DNA of 64,000 nucleotides from G965233625 sp965233625 (lineage in GTDB: Bacteria > Planctomycetota > Planctomycetia > Pirellulales > Pirellulaceae), in assembly GCA_965233625.1 (NCBI GenBank), contig OZ247499.1, positions 2,108,001 to 2,172,000 on the forward strand. Reading direction: 5' to 3'. The notes under the pieces were generated by a model. That model ran no database searches. It was not told the origin of the DNA and saw nothing but the letters and a program-made list of their open reading frames with translations. Shown here in pieces: positions 16,248-25,433 of this stretch (position 1 is its first letter; each line of letters begins with the position of its first letter). A program made the translations under genes and the position numbers.

Positions 16248-18443
16248 CTACAACCAGAAAAGCACTTTCGCCTGAACGGTTTCAATCAGGTCCTGGAAGA
16301 GCACGTAGCCCAGCGGCTGGATACCGCAATCCACTTTTGCTGTCAGGCGGGCGCCGTCGCGGAGTTGTGGCAGCTTCTCTTCATCAATGGCGACACGGAC
16401 GCGGAGCGTGTTGCCGTCGGCTTCATGCACTTCAAAGTTGCGGTCGATTTCCACTACATGGCCTTCAAATTCTTCACCCGGATGTGTCGCCAGGACGAAC
16501 GCCACCTTCACGGGTTCGCCGGCTTTCTGGGCGCGAAGATAGGCGGCGTGGATGTGTCCCGCGCGGCGCTCTGGCATGTGAAGTTCAATCTCCCACTTGC
16601 CATCCGGGTTGTAAATTGTCATCAACCGCTGTCCGGTCTGGACCTGCCGGTTCAGCAGATTGTCGCGCACCTGCCAGGTGGCTACTTCGCCCGCACGTGG
16701 GCTGCGGATGGTCAGGCGTTGCTGTTTCTCACGGAACAGCAGTAGTTGTTTCTCGATATTCTCCGCCGTCCGCTGCAATTGCGCAAGTTGTCCGGAAATC
16801 TGATTTTCTTCCTGCACGGTCAACTGGCGGTTGTCCAGTAGGGCACGCTGCGAAGACAGGATCTGCTCTTGCGTGGTGCGGCGCCGCCCCAGCAGTCGAG
16901 TGATTTCCACTTCCAGTTCCGGGTTCCGGAGTTCACCAAGCACGGCGTTGAGTTCTACGCTATCGCCCGCGTTGACGTTAATATCCGTCAACTTGCCGTC
17001 AATGGCGGCGTAAACATGCTGCCGGTCCTGGGGCCGCAATGTTCCGGGGGAAGACAATTTGAACGGGTACGGGACCAGAATCATCGCGGCTACGAAACCC
17101 GCAATTGCCGCGACGGCAAACAGCGTCTTTGGCAGATTTTTGATTGAGATGACCGACGTGATCTTTCCCAACGCACGCCACAAAGGCAGCAGAAACAGGC
17201 TGTTGTGATCCAGTGCGTTGGCCACCGCCGCACCGCCGTGGCTGGCGACGGCCTCAGCGCGTTTCATCAGCCCGGCGCCTGTGTTGGCGGACGATATCTG
17301 TTCGATGATGATGGCGCCAAGGATTTCCCCCTGTTCGCCGTTGCTGTCTTCTTCACGACGATGGGGCCGCCGCAGGGGCAGCACGACGACCATGCGGGCG
17401 TGCGAATGGTCTACATAACGGTGCACCGCTTTTTCGATCTGCGGAGGTAGATCGGTGGAATCGCCGGTGTACCACAACGGCTCGCCGCTTTTGACAACCG
17501 CCGCCGCCAGCTTCGACAGGCGTTTGATTTCTTCGCTGCGGCGATCAAACGAATCCAGTCCGCTGACAGCCTGCACCGGGCACTTGCGGCCACGTTTCAT
17601 CGCTACGCTGACGCGATCGGCTTCAACAACGCGGCGACCTTCATTGGCCAGTGTGTAGATTGTTTCCTGTAGATCCAGCGTGTGGTGCACTGCCGCAATG
17701 TAATCTTCCAGTTGTCCCCACAGGTTCTGCCGGTCATCAAGCTGCCGTAGCTGTTGATTCTTCAGATAATCGCCCGCCAGATCGCACATCTGGTTGAGGA
17801 ATCGCAGATAACCGCGGTGCGTTGTCGGGCCGCCGCCGGGGCGCTGGAAAATCTCAACAATGCCATGCACCTGGCCGTTGAATTTCACCACGCCAAGCAC
17901 CAGCAGATTGTCGGTGTCGTTGGCCGCCTCTTCGCTGCCGCTGGCGCCGGAGCGGGGCTGAACAATCGTGGACTCGCCCGTGGTCAGTGTGCGCCGCAGC
18001 AACAGTCCGTGGCGGACCTGTTTGTCCTGATCATCGGGCAGATTGGTCGCGGCCAGATTGATCTGATACTGCAAATCCAGGCCGCCAGCGTCATTCCGCG
18101 TCCAGATGGCGCCGCCGGCCGATGCCAACGCCCCAACCACGCGCGTCAGAAAACCATCGTAAAACTCTTCAACCGGGCAATCCGACTGCGAAAGATCGGC
18201 AACCTCTTTAACGAGTTGCCGGATCTGCTGTTTAGTCTGCTGAATGAGCTGTGGATTGGGCGCTGTATGCCCGCCCGTATCTTGCGCAGCTGCCGGCGAC
18301 GGTCCTGCTGGCTGGCCCGGCGCCGCGGAAAACCTTGCTGGCATTGCTGCAGCCGTGTCTGCCGCTGACGGGGCGGCGGCTGCACCTTGGCCGTCGTCCG
18401 CCGTTTCTGCATCCGCGGGAACTGCATTTTCGGGCGTACTCAT
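16248..18443 (-). CDS. GAF-domain membrane protein with HlyD-like C-terminal half
   Basis: 731 residues from the ATG at 18443; the longer frame upstream does not look like protein and has no homologous features. Residues 1-95 are rich in Ala, Pro and Asp. Two GAF-like regions follow (about 110-240 and 255-405, the second with VVEADRVSVAMKRG and MVVVLPLRRP). A single membrane span (about 440-460, LFAVAAIAGFVAAMILVPYP) leads to a lipoyl half (YAAIDGKLTDINVNAGDSV), a coiled coil with many Gln and Leu, a second lipoyl half (RSPRAGEVATWQV) and a beta-barrel tail. The topology puts GAF sensing in the cytoplasm and the adaptor in the periplasm, so a cytoplasmic signal might control the complex. A repeat element separates it from the next gene. 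Confidence 0.82.
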   Translation of the reverse strand: MSTPENAVPADAETADDGQGAAAAPSAADTAAAMPARFSAAPGQPAGPSPAAAQDTGGHTAPNPQLIQQTKQQIRQLVKEVADLSQSDCPVEEFYDGFLTRVVGALASAGGAIWTRNDAGGLDLQYQINLAATNLPDDQDKQVRHGLLLRRTLTTGESTIVQPRSGASGSEEAANDTDNLLVLGVVKFNGQVHGIVEIFQRPGGGPTTHRGYLRFLNQMCDLAGDYLKNQQLRQLDDRQNLWGQLEDYIAAVHHTLDLQETIYTLANEGRRVVEADRVSVAMKRGRKCPVQAVSGLDSFDRRSEEIKRLSKLAAAVVKSGEPLWYTGDSTDLPPQIEKAVHRYVDHSHARMVVVLPLRRPHRREEDSNGEQGEILGAIIIEQISSANTGAGLMKRAEAVASHGGAAVANALDHNSLFLLPLWRALGKITSVISIKNLPKTLFAVAAIAGFVAAMILVPYPFKLSSPGTLRPQDRQHVYAAIDGKLTDINVNAGDSVELNAVLGELRNPELEVEITRLLGRRRTTQEQILSSQRALLDNRQLTVQEENQISGQLAQLQRTAENIEKQLLLFREKQQRLTIRSPRAGEVATWQVRDNLLNRQVQTGQRLMTIYNPDGKWEIELHMPERRAGHIHAAYLRAQKAGEPVKVAFVLATHPGEEFEGHVVEIDRNFEVHEADGNTLRVRVAIDEEKLPQLRDGARLTAKVDCGIQPLGYVLFQDLIETVQAKVLFWL

Positions 18444-18720
18444 GCTTGCTCGCTGTCGAAAGCCGGTCGAGAAAAGGGATCTCACCCGTTGGATATCGGC
18501 AGCTTGCGGCCGGATAATTAGAAAAACCGCTACAATCGATACAGCCCCTGCATGGCGCCGGGTCGCATATCGCTGATGTAAATTCAGAACAACAAGGGCG
18601 AAAGGGTGTCCGCTAGCGGTGCGATTTCCGCATCTACCATTGGCCTGCGTGATGCCGCACAATTTCTTCAGAACAGGCTACACTTGATGGAACCAGCCGT
18701 TATTTAGCGAGAGAGTTTCT
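18444..18720. promoter_or_regulatory. Divergent region between GAF-HlyD and caspase-like genes
   Basis: 277 bp that must contain promoters for both directions. A GAGAGAG ribosome binding site precedes the ATG at 18721. No clear promoter pair or palindrome was recognised. Confidence 0.3.
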
Positions 18721-21700
18721 ATGATTTCGCCGCCGCTTGTTTCCAGCCGTCGCGCATTCACGTTGTTTGTCTTCCTGCTTGCCAGCATTGCCACCGCCAG
18801 CTGGTGCGCGCCAGCAGCCCATGCTGACCGTTACGCCCTGCTTGTGGGAGTGCAGAACTACGGCGCCAGTGAGCTTTCCAGCCTGAAGTACACCGGCAAC
18901 GACGTGGTGGAGCTTGGCTCTGCACTACGCGACGCCGGTTATAAGCTGGACAACGTCGTGGTGATGACCGAAATCCTGGCGGGACTACGGCCGCAGCACA
19001 AACCAACCCTGGCGAACATCCGCCACGAACTTGCCCGGCTGGTGGACCGCTGTGAAAAAGACGACACGCTGATCATCGCGCTGGCCGGGCACGGTGTGCA
19101 GTTCCGCAACAGCGAAGACAGCTTCTTCTGTCCGCAGGACGCTAAGCTGAGTGACCAGGCTTCACTGCTGCCGATCGGCGAAGTGTACGCTCAGTTGCGT
19201 AAATGCAAAGCCAGCATGAAGCTGCTGTTTGTCGATGCCTGCCGCGACGAAATTCTCGACGCCAACCGCGCCGTCCGGGTGGTGAATCTGGATGAAACGG
19301 CGGCCGCACGGAACCAGCCACCGCCAGAAGGTTCCGCCGTTTTCTACAGTTGCTCCTCCGGTCAGCGTGCCTTTGAAGACGCGTCGATCGGGCACGGTGT
19401 GTTTTTCAACTACTTGATCCAGGGTATCCGTGGCGCTGCCGACCTGGATAAAGACCGCCGGGTCGATCTCCCCGATCTGGAAAAATATGTGATCCGCAAC
19501 ACGCTGAGCTTCTCCAAAGCCAATCAGCTAAATCCGCAGACGCCGGAGTTGATGAAGCGGTCCGTCGGCATTACGCCGGTGGTGGATCTGACCAGTCGCC
19601 GCGCCGGGTTCATCCCCGCCGAAGCGGCGCCAGCCGGTTTGAAATTGTCGCAGCAACTGGGCATCAACAATCCGCAGGCGCCCGTGATCGAAGGCGTGTT
19701 CCCGCAACGCGACAGTGACATTCAGGTGCAGCCGGGCGACGTGATTCTGACGCTCAACGGGCAGGCAATCCGCACGCCAGAGAAGCTGACGAAGATTATC
19801 GAAAGCTACACGCCTGGCGAGACCGTTACGGTGGACGTGCTTCGCGATGGAAAGAAGCAGCAGGTGAAGCAACTGATCTTCCCTTATCCCCAGGAGCGCG
19901 AGCTAGTGGACCGGCTGCGCAAACGTGCGGAAGCAGGCGTGCCCTGGGCGGAATTCACCATGGGCGTTGTCAGCGCGCTGGGGCGGGGTGTGCGGCAGGA
20001 TGGCGCCGTGGCGTTGAAGTGGTTTGAAAAAGCTGCGAAGCAAGGCCACGCCCGCGGACAACATCATCTGGGAATGTGGTACGAGGGCGGCATCGGCGTG
20101 AAGGTTGACTATCGCGAAGCTGCCCGCTGGCACCGCCGCAGCGCATTGCAGGGTTATGCTCCGGCACAGGTTTCGCTGGGCAATCTATATCTGAACGGGC
20201 AGGGTGTTGATGAGGACCGCGCTGAAGCCTTCCGGCTTTACAAACTGGCAGCGGAACAGGAACTACCCATCGGGCAGCTTTCGCTGGCAACGATGTACGT
20301 CAATGGTCTGGGCACCGCAGTTGATAACAAAGAAGCGTTCCGTCTGGCGCTGGCCGCCGCGAATCAGGGGCTTGCCGAAGCACAGAACCAGGTCGGCTAT
20401 TACTACTCCAATGGCATCGGCACGCCGGTAGATCATGAGCTGGCGGTTGCGTGGTTTCGCAAAGCCATCGACCAGGACTCGCCGCATGCAATGGTGAATC
20501 TGGGCTTCGCACACGAAATGGGATACGGCGTTCCGCCCGATAAGCGAGAGGCGTTCCGCTGGACCCTGCGGGCGGCCAATCGTGGCAATGCCGGCGCTCA
20601 ATCGCGCGTCGGGACCATGTATCTCAACGGTACGGGTGTCGAGGCAGATGCCGACGTCGCCTTGCAGTGGCTCCGCAAAAGCGCGGCTCAGGAAGATTCG
20701 TGGAGCATGACGCACATCGGCAACATGTATGCAACGGGTAATGGTGTAGAGAAAGACGACCGCGAAGCCCTGCGCTGGTTCCGCAAAGCGGCGGCACTGG
20801 AAAACCCGATGGCCGAAAACATGCTGGGCGTCTTCTACTACAACGGACGTGCCGTGCCGCGTGATCTGACCGAAGCGATCCGCTGGTACCGCAAAGCCGC
20901 CAAGCAGAACAGTGGCTGGGCGCTGTTTAACCTGGCGGAGCTTTACCTGCAGGGTGAAGGTGTGAATGCAGACCGGCAGGAAGGCCTGCGGCTGATGACC
21001 CAGGCAGCCGCGACCGGCAATCAGGAAGCGAAGAAACGGCTGGCCATCCTTGAAGGGCGTAACCCGCCAGCAGGTGGTGGCAATGCGGGCATGAATAACC
21101 CGCCGGCCAATGCAAACCTGCCAAAAGACGCGGCGTTGGTTGCCTACAACATGGCGGAAACGCTGGTGCAGCAGAAGAAATTCACGCAAGCCGTCCCGTT
21201 CTACGAGCAGGCAGCCCAGGCAGGCCATGCTGAAGCGCAATACAGCCTTGGCGTATGTTACCGGCGTAGTTTGGGCGTGAAGGCCAACTTCACCGTTGCC
21301 TATCAATGGTTCGAGAAAGCGGCGGCGCAGGGGCATGGCAACGCGGCGTACGAAACCGCGGAAGCTTGCTTCTTCGGGCGCGGCGTGGAAAAGGACTATG
21401 ACAAAGCGGTGAAGATCTTTTCCGCAGCCGCGTTGAAAGGCAACGCCGCCTGTGCTTACGGCCTGGGCATCTGTTACCTGACCGGCCGCGGACTGGCGCA
21501 GAACGATAGCAAGGCGTTCAGCTGGATTCTGTACTCCGCCAAAAAAGGCTACCCATCGGCGCAATACGATGTGGCCCACCACTATGCCAACGGACGCGGG
21601 GTCGAGGCCAATCCGGACACCGCGCTCGACTGGATTCAACGCGCGGCAAAGAGCGGGCACCCCACTGCGTTGCAGATGGTGCAAAGCACCAACGATCTGG

Positions 21701-21729
21701 AACAGATACTCGAACAGATGCGACGGTGA
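18721..21729 (+). CDS. Secreted caspase-like (C14) peptidase with PDZ domain and Sel1 repeats
   Basis: 1002 residues. A signal peptide (to about residue 36, HADRY) is followed by a caspase-fold domain: YALLVGVQNYG, catalytic His124 in LAGHGVQ and catalytic Cys174 in VDACRD, both intact. A PDZ domain lies at about 320-390 (VQPGDVILTLNGQAI). From about 400 to the end are Sel1-type repeats of about 36 residues, more than a dozen, with the typical AxxWFxKAAxQGxAxAQxxLGxxY pattern and a short break rich in Asn, Pro and Gly near residues 780-805. GAGAGAG precedes the ATG. Caspase-like bacterial proteases cut after basic residues and are often regulated through partner-binding domains; the PDZ and Sel1 parts could recruit substrates. 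It stands alone upstream of a membrane protein gene. Confidence 0.9.
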   Translation: MISPPLVSSRRAFTLFVFLLASIATASWCAPAAHADRYALLVGVQNYGASELSSLKYTGNDVVELGSALRDAGYKLDNVVVMTEILAGLRPQHKPTLANIRHELARLVDRCEKDDTLIIALAGHGVQFRNSEDSFFCPQDAKLSDQASLLPIGEVYAQLRKCKASMKLLFVDACRDEILDANRAVRVVNLDETAAARNQPPPEGSAVFYSCSSGQRAFEDASIGHGVFFNYLIQGIRGAADLDKDRRVDLPDLEKYVIRNTLSFSKANQLNPQTPELMKRSVGITPVVDLTSRRAGFIPAEAAPAGLKLSQQLGINNPQAPVIEGVFPQRDSDIQVQPGDVILTLNGQAIRTPEKLTKIIESYTPGETVTVDVLRDGKKQQVKQLIFPYPQERELVDRLRKRAEAGVPWAEFTMGVVSALGRGVRQDGAVALKWFEKAAKQGHARGQHHLGMWYEGGIGVKVDYREAARWHRRSALQGYAPAQVSLGNLYLNGQGVDEDRAEAFRLYKLAAEQELPIGQLSLATMYVNGLGTAVDNKEAFRLALAAANQGLAEAQNQVGYYYSNGIGTPVDHELAVAWFRKAIDQDSPHAMVNLGFAHEMGYGVPPDKREAFRWTLRAANRGNAGAQSRVGTMYLNGTGVEADADVALQWLRKSAAQEDSWSMTHIGNMYATGNGVEKDDREALRWFRKAAALENPMAENMLGVFYYNGRAVPRDLTEAIRWYRKAAKQNSGWALFNLAELYLQGEGVNADRQEGLRLMTQAAATGNQEAKKRLAILEGRNPPAGGGNAGMNNPPANANLPKDAALVAYNMAETLVQQKKFTQAVPFYEQAAQAGHAEAQYSLGVCYRRSLGVKANFTVAYQWFEKAAAQGHGNAAYETAEACFFGRGVEKDYDKAVKIFSAAALKGNAACAYGLGICYLTGRGLAQNDSKAFSWILYSAKKGYPSAQYDVAHHYANGRGVEANPDTALDWIQRAAKSGHPTALQMVQSTNDLEQILEQMRR

Positions 21730-21918
21730 CGCCGGAAATCCGGCAGACCCGCTATAACCTGACTTTGCGAAGTTTTAACCTGCCACTTGTTACACGCCGC
21801 GATAATTCTGGCAGCGTTATAGCGGTTGTAAGCTACTCTTTTGCAGATAGCGTCTGCGCCGTAGTTTCCTCACGAAGCCGGTTGCAGACCAGCATGCAAA
21901 TATTGAGGAGCGGCGGGA

Positions 21919-22443
21919 ATGAGATCCGCAAAGAAGGCAGCACGCAAACGTAATTTCGTGGATCAACAGGTGCAAGGCGCCCTGGTCCGCAAACTGGTGA
22001 TTTACTGGTTGGCGTGTCTTTACGCCATCTTCTGCGTGCTTGCCGGCGTGCCGTTTCTGATCGGTGTCCTTGTCTTTGGCAGCTACGACATTCTGCAGAT
22101 TCTTGGCGAAACGTGGATTAAGTTCTGGCCCGTTGCCTGTGCCGGAATGCTGATCCTGCCCTTCGTGATGTTTGACATGGTCCGCAACACCAACAAATTC
22201 GCCGGGCCCATTTTCCGCATCCGTCGCGAGATCGAAACTCTGCTTGCCGGACACGACATTGCGCCCGTGAAACTGCGGAAGGGTGACTATTGGCATGAAC
22301 TGGCCGACGACTTCAACGACCTGGCGGATGAGTTAATGAAGACGCGCAACGAGCTAAGCAAGTTGCGCGAGAACGCGGCGCCCTCTCTGGAAGACACACG
22401 CCGCGAAGCAAATGCGGATGCACCGGAAGCGATCACCACTTAG
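21919..22443 (+). CDS. Membrane protein with two transmembrane helices and HAMP-like linker
   Basis: 174 residues. A basic N-terminus (MRSAKKAARKRNFVDQQVQG) is followed by two hydrophobic spans (about 26-52 and 70-92) and then a helical region with PIFRIRREIETLLAGHD and DDFNDLADELMKTRNEL, which resembles a HAMP linker and the start of a signalling coiled coil. No output domain follows, so it ends as a short coiled coil with a polar tail. A ribosome binding site (GAGG/GGCGGGA) precedes the ATG. It could be a partner of a separate signalling protein or a scaffold; the 189 bp upstream of it carry nothing recognisable. Confidence 0.75.
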   Translation: MRSAKKAARKRNFVDQQVQGALVRKLVIYWLACLYAIFCVLAGVPFLIGVLVFGSYDILQILGETWIKFWPVACAGMLILPFVMFDMVRNTNKFAGPIFRIRREIETLLAGHDIAPVKLRKGDYWHELADDFNDLADELMKTRNELSKLRENAAPSLEDTRREANADAPEAITT

Positions 22444-22605
22444 CAGGCAAACGCCGGGCAATCTTTGATCGAAGCACTTCGCGGCAGCGGCTCGCGGTGC
22501 GCGCTGAGCTGTGAGAATGCTTGTAGCTCGTATGGCGTGGCTATCGCATAAGCATCATAATGCGGCTCCGTTTTCATCGACTTCGAAGATCCGAAGGAGC
22601 CTGCC

Positions 22606-24405
22606 GTGCTTTCTGCTATTCGCCTTACCACTGCATTGCTGGGATTGACGCTATTGGTCAATTCTATCTCTGCTGAACCCTATAAAATTGCGCCCGAAAC
22701 AAGCAAGGCGCTCGAAAAAATCGCCGCCGGAGATCAGGCGCCGATTGAGATCGAAGCGTTCCTTTCGCCTGCTGTTCCGCGTGAGTACGTGCAAACGGTG
22801 AAGAATGTGCGGCACGTTCTGGCGGGATTCGATGCTGCTGGCGGCGACAAGATTCAGGTGAATGTTAAGAACGTGAAGCCGTATTCGCCTGAAGCGCAGG
22901 AAATATTCAAGCAGTACGAGATTTCACCACAACTGGTTTCGCAAGGTATTCCCGGCGTCAGTTTCGATCGCTTTGTGCACGCCCATATCCGTGTCAAGCA
23001 AGGTGAAAAAACGGTCGAAGTTCCGTTTCAAGGCCCATTCTCAGCCACCGAATTGCAGCTCCGGCTGGCAATTGACGAAATCACCGGGGCGCCGCAACAG
23101 AAAGTCGCCGTCGTGAAGACCGGTCTGGTGGACACGATGCTCAACGACACCAAGCCATCGCCCGTGCTGGAACTGCTCGAAGCGGTTTACACCGTCGATT
23201 ATGTAAGCTTGACCACGACCAAAGATGCAGCCGCCGGAGACGAAGACGCGACGGAAGAAGAAGCAGCAACCGAGAAAGAAGACGAAGCAGAGGATGAAAA
23301 AGAAGAAGCCGCCGAGGCGAAAGAAGCAGTCACGGCGGCCAGCTTAGATTGCGATGTGCTGCTGGTTCTTCAGCCTTCCACCCTCAGTAGCGAAGACATC
23401 GCGGCGCTGGTGCAGATTGTGAAAGACGGTAAGCCAACCGCTATCTTCGAAGATCCGGCGCCACGACTTTGGCAACGCGTAAACACCACGGCGAAGCCCG
23501 AAGATCTGCAGCCGTTGTGGGCGGCTCTGGGTGTTGAGTTCAACGCGGAGAAAGTCGCCTGGCAGGTGCACCGGCCGGCAACCCTGCTAGACACGACCGC
23601 GAAGTTCCCTGTTGAGATGATGTTCTTTGACCGGAAGATGAACGCCTCTGGCGACAAAACCTGGGACGGCCTGTCCTCCACCGATCCGGCCCTCCAGGCA
23701 TTGAATCACCTTGCCTTCTTTTATGCCGGTTCGATCACAGCGAAAAAGGATGCCAACCTGGCGTTCACCCCGCTGGCAACCACCACGGATCAGAGCGGTT
23801 TGACATCACCGGCGCCCTTGCCGCCCAGTGCACCCGATGGGAGTCACCCACCGTTCGACGAAAACAAGTACGTTGTGGCGGCACGGGTTGCTGCAAAAGA
23901 AAATAAAGGCGTCTCAGCCGTGGTCGTCGCGGACATCGACTGCGTTTCCGCCACACTTTTCAATCGCAATCCGCAGACGCAGCGGAACCTGCCCCTGGAA
24001 AACCCATTGATGATGCTCAACCTGTTGGATTCGCTGGCCGGCGACTCGCGGTATTTAAGCGTCCGCAGCCGTGTGGCAGGTTTTCCTCCTCTGACAGCGG
24101 AAGAAAAACAACTCATCAAAAAGAGCGACGCCGTCGCCAAGAAGGCGCAAGCAGAGATTCAAAAGATTCAGGCAGCGGCGCAGGAAGGCATGAAAGCGGA
24201 GGTCGATAAGATTCGCAAAGACATCGCCGCCGGCGGCAACCCCGTAGCGGCACAGCAGAAGTTCCGCATGTTGCAAGCTACTGCTCAGCGTGAAATGCAG
24301 GAAAAGGTTCAAAAGGCTGAAGACGCAGCCCGCGAGGAACTGAAGAAGTTGCAGGATCAGGTGCGGAACAACGCCAGACCGCTGATTTCAACGCTTATTG
24401 ATTAA
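22606..24405 (+). CDS. Exported GldG-like (ABC-type uncharacterised auxiliary) protein
   Basis: 599 residues from a GTG start supported by AAGGAG seven bases upstream. A signal peptide (LTTALLGLTLLVNSISA) precedes a GldG/ABC_transp_aux-like region: KALEKIAAGDQAPIEIEAFL, VNVKNVKPYSPEAQEIFKQY and VEVPFQGPFSATELQLRLAI. Residues about 205-245 are an acidic low-complexity stretch of Glu, Ala and Lys. The second half includes YVVAARVAAKENKGVSAVVV and NPLMMLNLLDSLAGDSRYL, and ends in a long charged coiled coil (about 490-599). Normal GldG proteins sit next to an ABC ATPase and permease and carry a C-terminal membrane anchor; neither is present here. The stop codon touches the IS remnant, so an original C-terminus or downstream partner may have been lost. 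Confidence 0.72.
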   Translation: MLSAIRLTTALLGLTLLVNSISAEPYKIAPETSKALEKIAAGDQAPIEIEAFLSPAVPREYVQTVKNVRHVLAGFDAAGGDKIQVNVKNVKPYSPEAQEIFKQYEISPQLVSQGIPGVSFDRFVHAHIRVKQGEKTVEVPFQGPFSATELQLRLAIDEITGAPQQKVAVVKTGLVDTMLNDTKPSPVLELLEAVYTVDYVSLTTTKDAAAGDEDATEEEAATEKEDEAEDEKEEAAEAKEAVTAASLDCDVLLVLQPSTLSSEDIAALVQIVKDGKPTAIFEDPAPRLWQRVNTTAKPEDLQPLWAALGVEFNAEKVAWQVHRPATLLDTTAKFPVEMMFFDRKMNASGDKTWDGLSSTDPALQALNHLAFFYAGSITAKKDANLAFTPLATTTDQSGLTSPAPLPPSAPDGSHPPFDENKYVVAARVAAKENKGVSAVVVADIDCVSATLFNRNPQTQRNLPLENPLMMLNLLDSLAGDSRYLSVRSRVAGFPPLTAEEKQLIKKSDAVAKKAQAEIQKIQAAAQEGMKAEVDKIRKDIAAGGNPVAAQQKFRMLQATAQREMQEKVQKAEDAAREELKKLQDQVRNNARPLISTLID

Positions 24406-24603
24406 GAACCTATCCGAAAACCCCAGCCTGGCTGAGTGTGTAATAAGCGCAGGCGATGTGCAGTGCGGCAAGATGGTTTTCTAGTTTTTTTCTCCCGTCT
24501 TATGAGCACGGCTCTGAAGCGGTTGAGCCAGATGTAGGTGCATTCGACAACCCATCGCCTGGGTTTTTCGCCGCCACGGCTACGATCTAGCTCGCGCTTC
24601 TTC
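24406..24603 (-). pseudogene. 3' remnant of an IS5-family transposase gene and its terminal repeat
   Basis: The minus-strand translation gives KRELDRSRGGEKPRRWVVE then CTYIWLNRFRAVLIRREKK, the DDE-family C-terminal region of IS5-type transposases, and, after shifting one base at a run of seven A residues, LENHLAALHIACAYYTLSQ to a stop at 24410. The end at 24406 (GAACCTATCCGAAAACCCC) looks like an IS5-group terminal repeat. Only the last about 65 codons remain, so the element is dead. The shift at the A run may be decay or a former programmed frameshift. Confidence 0.8.
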
Positions 24604-24629
24604 GAGACGAATAAAGAAGCTCTTGAACC

Positions 24630-25328
24630 TTGACTGAGGAAAATACGAATATCTCACCAAACGACATACTTGCCCAACTCGATGGCGCTGCCAGAGACTA
24701 CACGTTTCCTGTGCTGGACAATGGGTACGTGTTTATTGGAAAGTCAAGATTGAACGCTTTTCGTACCGAACAAGATTGGGCGATCGTATTTGAGTTGTTA
24801 GGGTACTACACTCGTGAGTATCAGTTTGAAAACCGCCTATATGCCTTCGGGAGTTCAGTCGCGAATCCTGGAATCGGCACATTCCTAATTCCGTTCGTAA
24901 CTGACAAGCTGGCAGTATTGGGGACGGATCATGCTATCGATCCTGGTCTAACGTCGATTCAGATTCGTGGCGACAAGTTCGAATTTTCCTTGACTCCGCA
25001 GTTTTTCAGTGGCGCGGGGGTTACGTGCGCAGCCACGCCATTAATTCATGCCAGCGAGTTCTTGCGTGCTATCTGCCACTACCGATCGCACGATCTGTGG
25101 GCCACTGACATTGAAGTACAAAACTTGACGGATTTGTATGCCCAAAAGATTTTGGTGCTGGATGAATGGGAGCACCCTGACATTTCGGATGACCAGATGC
25201 CCAGCGAAACGAAGACATTTCAGATGTTAGCGACGGTCTTGAGTACGGGTAACGTGGGGGAATACGATGCAAACCTCGTATCACCAAATACGCATTGGAC
25301 GAATTGGCCCGAGGGTGGACTACTTTAG
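24630..25328 (+). CDS. Probable DUF7003 protein, AT-richer than neighbours
   Basis: 232 residues from a TTG start; an in-frame stop lies just upstream, so no earlier start exists. Residues 10-60 (ILAQLDGAARDYTFPVLDNG, DWAIVFELLGY) match my memory of the DUF7003 family, which occurs among polymorphic-toxin immunity-like proteins. No signal peptide or membrane span is seen. Base composition and codon use are clearly AT-richer than in the flanking genes, and the gene lies 27 bp from a transposase remnant; both suggest acquisition by transfer. No toxin gene is adjacent. The family call is from memory of sequence pattern and needs a profile search. Confidence 0.6.
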   Translation: MTEENTNISPNDILAQLDGAARDYTFPVLDNGYVFIGKSRLNAFRTEQDWAIVFELLGYYTREYQFENRLYAFGSSVANPGIGTFLIPFVTDKLAVLGTDHAIDPGLTSIQIRGDKFEFSLTPQFFSGAGVTCAATPLIHASEFLRAICHYRSHDLWATDIEVQNLTDLYAQKILVLDEWEHPDISDDQMPSETKTFQMLATVLSTGNVGEYDANLVSPNTHWTNWPEGGLL

Positions 25329-25366
25329 ACCGGCTGCCAACTTCATCCGCAGTCTCTCAAACGCAA

Positions 25367-25404
25367 AACAGCCACTCACCGCGAAAGTGAGTGGCTGTTT
25401 TTTT
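25367..25404. terminator. Terminator between convergent DUF7003 and desaturase genes
   Basis: A perfect 13-bp stem (AACAGCCACTCAC with GTGAGTGGCTGTT) with a 7-base loop is followed by seven T on the plus strand and four on the minus strand. It serves the plus-strand gene and probably also the minus-strand desaturase. Confidence 0.93.
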
Positions 25405-25433
25405 GTGGTTCAGCGGGTAGGTGTTTCCGCGGC

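Noticed and set aside
20263..21684. Minus-strand open frame of 473 codons
   Set aside because: It is antisense to the Sel1 repeat part of the caspase-like gene; its length comes from the GC-rich codon pattern of the repeat array.
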